A stretch of DNA of 7,569 bases from Planctomicrobium sp. (GTDB lineage: Bacteria > Planctomycetota > Planctomycetia > Planctomycetales > Planctomycetaceae), in contig JAJDEL010000180.1 in the NCBI GenBank assembly GCA_029259835.1, positions 1 through 7,569 of the forward strand, given 5' to 3'. The notes below the pieces were generated by a model, which saw only the letters and a list, made by a program, of their open reading frames with translations, had not been told where the DNA came from and did no database searches. Below are positions 7,189 through 7,569 of the stretch, piece by piece. Each line of letters begins with the position of its first letter. Within the stretch, counting starts at the first letter, position 1. The translations under genes were made by a program, and so were the position numbers.

Positions 7189-7216
7189 GATGCGATCTGG
7201 AATCGCTTAAAACTTC

Positions 7217-7221
7217 AGGAG
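7217..7221 (+). promoter_or_regulatory. ribosome binding site that decides the start of the coiled-coil gene
   Basis: AGGAG is the strongest Shine-Dalgarno in the window. It directly abuts an ATG at 7222 (spacing zero) and is six bases before an in-frame ATG at 7228. The second spacing is the functional one, so 7228 is preferred as the start. Confidence 0.65.
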
Positions 7222-7227
7222 ATGGTT

Positions 7228-7569
7228 ATGCCACGCCAGGAAGTCATCATTCGTTCGCTTTTCGTTCTTTGCTTAACCTTGCTCACGCCGCACATTCTGG
7301 TGGCTCAAGCGCCGAAACCGCCGCGTAACTCAGCGGAAGCTGCCCAGCAGCGCGCTGCTGCCCAGCAGAAACTCGCAAAAGCGAAAGCAGATCTCAAAAA
7401 GAAAGAGAAGGAACTCGGAGAGCAAAAGAAAGCCGCTGAAGATGCCGAGAAGGAAGTCGGTGAAAATGTCAATGTGGATGACGAAATCAAGAAACTGGAA
7501 GCGGAAATTCGCAAGCTTGATATTCTCAAAAACAAGGTCCTCAACAATGCCGTTCTGACTCCCGAAGAC
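7228..7569 (+). CDS. secreted or periplasmic coiled-coil protein (3' end beyond window)
   Basis: The frame is open from 7228 to the window edge, 114 codons so far. The N-terminus has a signal-peptide pattern: a charged start (MPRQEVIIR), a hydrophobic core (SLFVLCLTLLT) and a likely cleavage region around LVAQA, most probably after LVA because proline follows the later alanine. From about residue 36 the chain is dominated by Ala, Gln, Lys and Glu with heptad-like spacing (KLAKAKADLKKKEKEL, then DDEIKKLEAEIRKLDIL), which predicts a long coiled coil. No enzymatic motif is visible in the part present. The coding sequence contains an AAQQ duplication. The gene is separated from the upstream operon by 371 bp and has its own strong ribosome binding site, so it is probably a separate transcription unit. 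Family not recognised; a periplasmic or envelope structural role is a guess from composition. An ATG at 7222 would add two residues. Confidence 0.8.
   Translation, partial: MPRQEVIIRSLFVLCLTLLTPHILVAQAPKPPRNSAEAAQQRAAAQQKLAKAKADLKKKEKELGEQKKAAEDAEKEVGENVNVDDEIKKLEAEIRKLDILKNKVLNNAVLTPED
7339..7368 (+). repeat. 12-bp direct repeat flanking a 16-bp perfect palindrome
   Basis: GCTGCCCAGCAG occurs at 7339-7350 and again at 7357-7368, an offset of 18 bases (six codons) that encodes AAQQ twice. Between and overlapping them, 7345-7360 (CAGCAGCGCGCTGCTG) is a perfect palindrome. The simplest explanation is in-frame duplication within Ala/Gln-rich coiled-coil coding sequence. Confidence 0.7.

Larger units (their letters stand above)
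6851..7227 (+). other. intergenic region between operon and coiled-coil gene
   Basis: No gene is supported here. The stretch holds an AT-rich hairpin near its left end (listed separately), T-rich runs around 7120-7140, a weak promoter candidate and a small hairpin (GCGAT at 7192-7196 pairing with ATCGC at 7202-7206) just upstream of the ribosome binding site of the next gene. A 51-codon open frame at 7035-7190 lacks a ribosome binding site and is not called. I see no tRNA, riboswitch or small RNA fold that I can name. Confidence 0.6.

Noticed and set aside
7035..7190. 51-codon open frame (starts MANISAPIYD)
   Set aside because: There is no Shine-Dalgarno and no recognisable motif, and it overlaps the likely promoter region of the next gene. 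A frame of this length is expected by chance in an AT-rich gap.
7305..7547. 80-codon minus-strand frame rich in Ser, Ala and Phe
   Set aside because: It is the reverse complement of the Lys/Glu/Ala-rich coiled-coil gene, which has a strong ribosome binding site and signal peptide. The low-complexity antisense translation is an artefact.

Overview
The window looks like bacterial chromosome, most likely from a planctomycete or a relative. The reasons are: long TPR proteins fused to multi-pass membrane domains, two copies of the bacterial TMTC-like family that is expanded in that phylum, weak or absent Shine-Dalgarno sequences in front of most genes, and moderate GC content by eye. This taxonomic call is inference from protein style. 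No rRNA, tRNA, transposase, integrase or CRISPR repeat is visible.

Layout: everything supported is on the + strand. A short open tail (1-87) may be the end of an upstream gene and overlaps the next start. Four large genes follow with short gaps (52, 67 and 27 bp), which suggests one operon: (1) 87-2168, an 11-or-so-pass membrane protein with a C-terminal TPR array and an unrecognised membrane core carrying several buried histidines; (2) 2221-3843, a TMTC-like GT-C glycosyltransferase-type membrane protein with a short, degenerate TPR tail; (3) 3911-4951, a membrane-anchored SGNH hydrolase with a complete catalytic set; (4) 4979-6850, a second TMTC-like protein with about six TPRs. An AT-rich hairpin lies about 30 bp after the last of these. 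A 371-bp non-coding stretch then leads to gene (5), 7228 to beyond the window end, a secreted or periplasmic coiled-coil protein cut by the window edge.

How they may work together (inference): the TMTC-like proteins have the features of polyprenyl-phosphate-sugar dependent transferases, with the catalytic loop and the TPRs on the outer face of the inner membrane. By the positive-inside rule the SGNH domain and the TPRs of gene 1 face the same compartment. The four genes could therefore form an extracytoplasmic glycosylation and esterification/de-esterification module acting on surface proteins or glycans. The substrate and sugar are not identifiable from the sequence. The most unusual element is gene 1, which has the same overall plan as TMTC proteins (multi-pass membrane domain, then periplasmic TPRs) but a different, histidine-bearing membrane core that I cannot assign to a family.
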